Source: Bacteroidota bacterium
GTDB lineage: Bacteria > Bacteroidota > Ignavibacteria > Ignavibacteriales > Ignavibacteriaceae
Reading direction: 5' to 3'
Assembly: GCA_021793635.1 (NCBI GenBank)
Contig: JAJYSI010000195.1
Span: 1-6,543, forward strand
DNA: 6,543 nucleotides
Under the pieces are notes generated by a model. It worked only from the letters and a program-made list of their open reading frames with translations, searched no databases and was not told where the DNA came from. This document shows positions 5,568 to 6,543 of this stretch, one piece after another. Both the position numbers and the translations under genes were made by a program. Position 1 is the stretch's first letter; each line of letters opens with the position of its first letter.

Positions 5568-6221
5568 ATGAAAAAGATAAACTATATATTGTTAGCAATC
5601 CCATTAATTTCATTTAGTTGTACAACCACTTACCGCATTAGCGATTTTTCTTCCAAAGAAAAATTCTATAAAGAGTTTAATAAGGCGGCAAAGAATAAAA
5701 GTCTTGCAGTGGTATTAACAAATGACAGCCTGCTTTATCCTTCGAACGGCGCTTACATTTCGAACGATACTCTTTACGCAAAAGACATTTTTATTAAAAG
5801 AACAAAAAGTATATCCCAAAAAGAAATTAAAAGTATAAAATATAGCGGTACGGATTTTTCAAATCTTTCCGGCTTAGTTAAACTAAAAAACGGCAACAAA
5901 CTGAACTGTACAGATATTAAATTTCTTTCTGATTCTTCATTAACGTTCAATGCTGACACTGCAACTGATTTGTTTATCAACATGGAACGGATAAAAGAAA
6001 TTTCATACAGAAACCGATGGTTCGGTGCAGAACTAGGATTATTTCTCGGCATAGCAGGAGGCTTTGGATTTGATATTCTTGCTAATGGGTTTTCAAATAA
6101 CTATCGGGGAGATAAAAATACTATGCTGAACGGATTTACAGGAGCTATAATTATAATAGATGCCGGACCGGTAATCGGATGGATACACGGATACAAATAC
6201 AGTTATCAATTCAATCAATAA
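5568..6221 (+). CDS. Predicted lipoprotein with duplicated beta-rich domain and glycine-rich segments (paralogue C)
   Basis: The protein has 217 residues. A short type II signal peptide ends in S-F-S-C with Cys18. The first beta-rich block matches paralogues A and B (L-T-N-D-S at 50-54, N-G-A-Y-I-S-N-D-T-L at 60-69, then Q-K-E-I-K-S-I-K-Y at 84-92). A second block of similar pattern follows and is absent from A and B: L-K-N-G-N-K-L at 106-112, I-K-F-L-S-D-S-S-L-T-F at 117-127, I-N-M-E-R-I-K-E-I-S-Y at 137-147. This second block resembles the 'nG...l.dsl.f...i.i..I..I' pattern of small beta domains common in Bacteroidota lipoproteins (from memory). Then R-W-F-G and two glycine-containing hydrophobic segments (about 153-171 and 189-208) lead to the ending G-Y-K-Y-S-Y-Q-F-N-Q. 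It starts eight bases after barrel C with no strong Shine-Dalgarno, so translational coupling is plausible. It does not carry the cassette-type signal peptide. Confidence 0.88.
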   Translation: MKKINYILLAIPLISFSCTTTYRISDFSSKEKFYKEFNKAAKNKSLAVVLTNDSLLYPSNGAYISNDTLYAKDIFIKRTKSISQKEIKSIKYSGTDFSNLSGLVKLKNGNKLNCTDIKFLSDSSLTFNADTATDLFINMERIKEISYRNRWFGAELGLFLGIAGGFGFDILANGFSNNYRGDKNTMLNGFTGAIIIIDAGPVIGWIHGYKYSYQFNQ

Positions 6222-6232
6222 CATAGTTTGTC

Positions 6233-6286
6233 GTTTGTAGTTCGTGGTTTGTTGTACCTACAAACTACAAACCACAGACTACAAAC
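6233..6286. repeat. Long imperfect palindrome, possible terminator or dispersed repeat
   Basis: The left arm 6233-6256 (GTTTGTAGTTCGTGGTTTG then TTGTA) is complementary to 6259-6286. The differences are a swapped TC/CT and four extra bases in the right arm, and only two bases form the loop. The sequence is built from repeats of GTTTGTAGT-like words, typical of dispersed palindromes in environmental bacterial genomes. It lies 12 bases after the end of the lipoprotein C gene and could end the operon transcript. The T-tract after it (ATTTTC) is weak, so intrinsic termination is uncertain. Confidence 0.75.
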
Positions 6287-6297
6287 ATTTTCAGTAA

Positions 6298-6328
6298 TTG
6301 CATTTTACATCTGTTAGATTTACTTTTG
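6298..6328 (+). promoter_or_regulatory. Predicted Bacteroidota-type promoter of the ECF sigma factor gene
   Basis: TTG (6298-6300), 20 bases, then TACTTTTG (6321-6328), a full match to TAnnTTTG. The start of transcription would be about 6333-6336, some 30 bases before the TTG 6365 start. It is the cleanest promoter in the window and the best single argument for a Bacteroidota-like transcription apparatus. Confidence 0.6.
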
Positions 6329-6364
6329 TAGTGAATTTCACAGATAATAATTGAGCCGGTTACT

Positions 6365-6543
6365 TTGGCATTAAACATACCTTCTACAGATATCGAGTTG
6401 ATGCAGCGTGTAGTAGCCTATGATTCTAAAGCATTAGAGGCGCTTTACAACCGTTATTCTCCTATCCTTTATACCCTAATAAAAAAAATAGTTACTGAAG
6501 AAACTGCCGCAGAAGAAATACTAAGCGACGTTTTTGTAATTAT
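6365..6543 (+). CDS. ECF-type RNA polymerase sigma factor, N-terminal part (3' end outside window)
   Basis: The frame is open from a TGA at 6332-6334 to the end of the window and gives 59 residues from TTG 6365. The sequence S-T-D-I-E-L-M-Q-R-V-V-A-Y-D-S-K-A-L-E-A-L-Y-N-R-Y-S-P-I-L-Y is the standard opening of ECF sigma-70 factors. Region 2 starts at about residue 24 and continues through TAAEEILSDVFVI, which corresponds to the conserved 'A-E-D-x-x-Q-[DE]-x-F' stretch (here EEILSDVF) at the beginning of region 2.2/2.3. These proteins direct RNA polymerase to stress- or envelope-responsive promoters. TTG 6365 is preferred because conserved residues (D-I-E-L) precede the first ATG at 6401. The fragment has no visible anti-sigma partner, and whether it controls the upstream envelope genes cannot be told. 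Confidence 0.88.
   Translation, partial: MALNIPSTDIELMQRVVAYDSKALEALYNRYSPILYTLIKKIVTEETAAEEILSDVFVI

Noticed and set aside
5774..6052. Minus-strand open frame of 92 codons
   Set aside because: It is antisense within lipoprotein C, which has a signal peptide, lipobox and paralogues on the plus strand.

Overview
The window looks like a chromosomal segment of a Bacteroidota/Ignavibacteriota-type (FCB group) bacterium. The genes are AT-rich. They include small outer-membrane beta-barrels ending in aromatic residues, lipoproteins with glycine-rich membrane segments, an S23/Avd-type four-helix-bundle gene and an ECF sigma factor. The best promoter reads TTG, 20 bases, TACTTTTG, which fits the Bacteroidota consensus (TTG near -33, TAnnTTTG near -7). 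The phylum is an inference; no taxonomic marker gene is present.

Bases 1-294 are the 3' end of a helical protein of unknown function with a proline-rich tail. From its last codons to about 1893 lies a tandem array with a period of exactly 110 bp (11 units, some partial). The array is more GC- and CpG-rich than the genes and carries inverted-repeat arms. It is split at 597-1040 by one complete gene (643-1035) for a four-helix-bundle protein of the 23S rRNA intervening-sequence/S23 family. The array is not coding, because its period is not a multiple of three.

Bases 1894-2254 hold an AT-rich spacer and a small single-pass membrane protein. Bases 2258-6221 hold a same-strand cluster of six cell-envelope genes made of two repeated building blocks: a lipoprotein with two glycine-zipper-like segments (2413, 3814, 5568) and an outer-membrane beta-barrel (3008, 4405, 4972). 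The order is L-B, L-B, B-L. The first two lipoproteins are each preceded by a near-identical cassette (2258-2465 and 3639-3866). It contains a dispersed GCG-rich repeat, a promoter, a ribosome binding site and the first 17-18 codons of the signal peptide. The mature proteins beyond that boundary have diverged strongly. The third lipoprotein has an internally duplicated beta-rich domain.

After the cluster come a long imperfect palindrome (6233-6286) and a good promoter in front of a truncated ECF sigma factor gene that probably starts at TTG 6365 and runs off the window. The envelope genes probably act together at the outer membrane, but no substrate or function can be read from sequence. The two points most worth pursuing are the array with its embedded S23-type gene, and the conserved expression-plus-secretion cassette attached to diverging lipoproteins.
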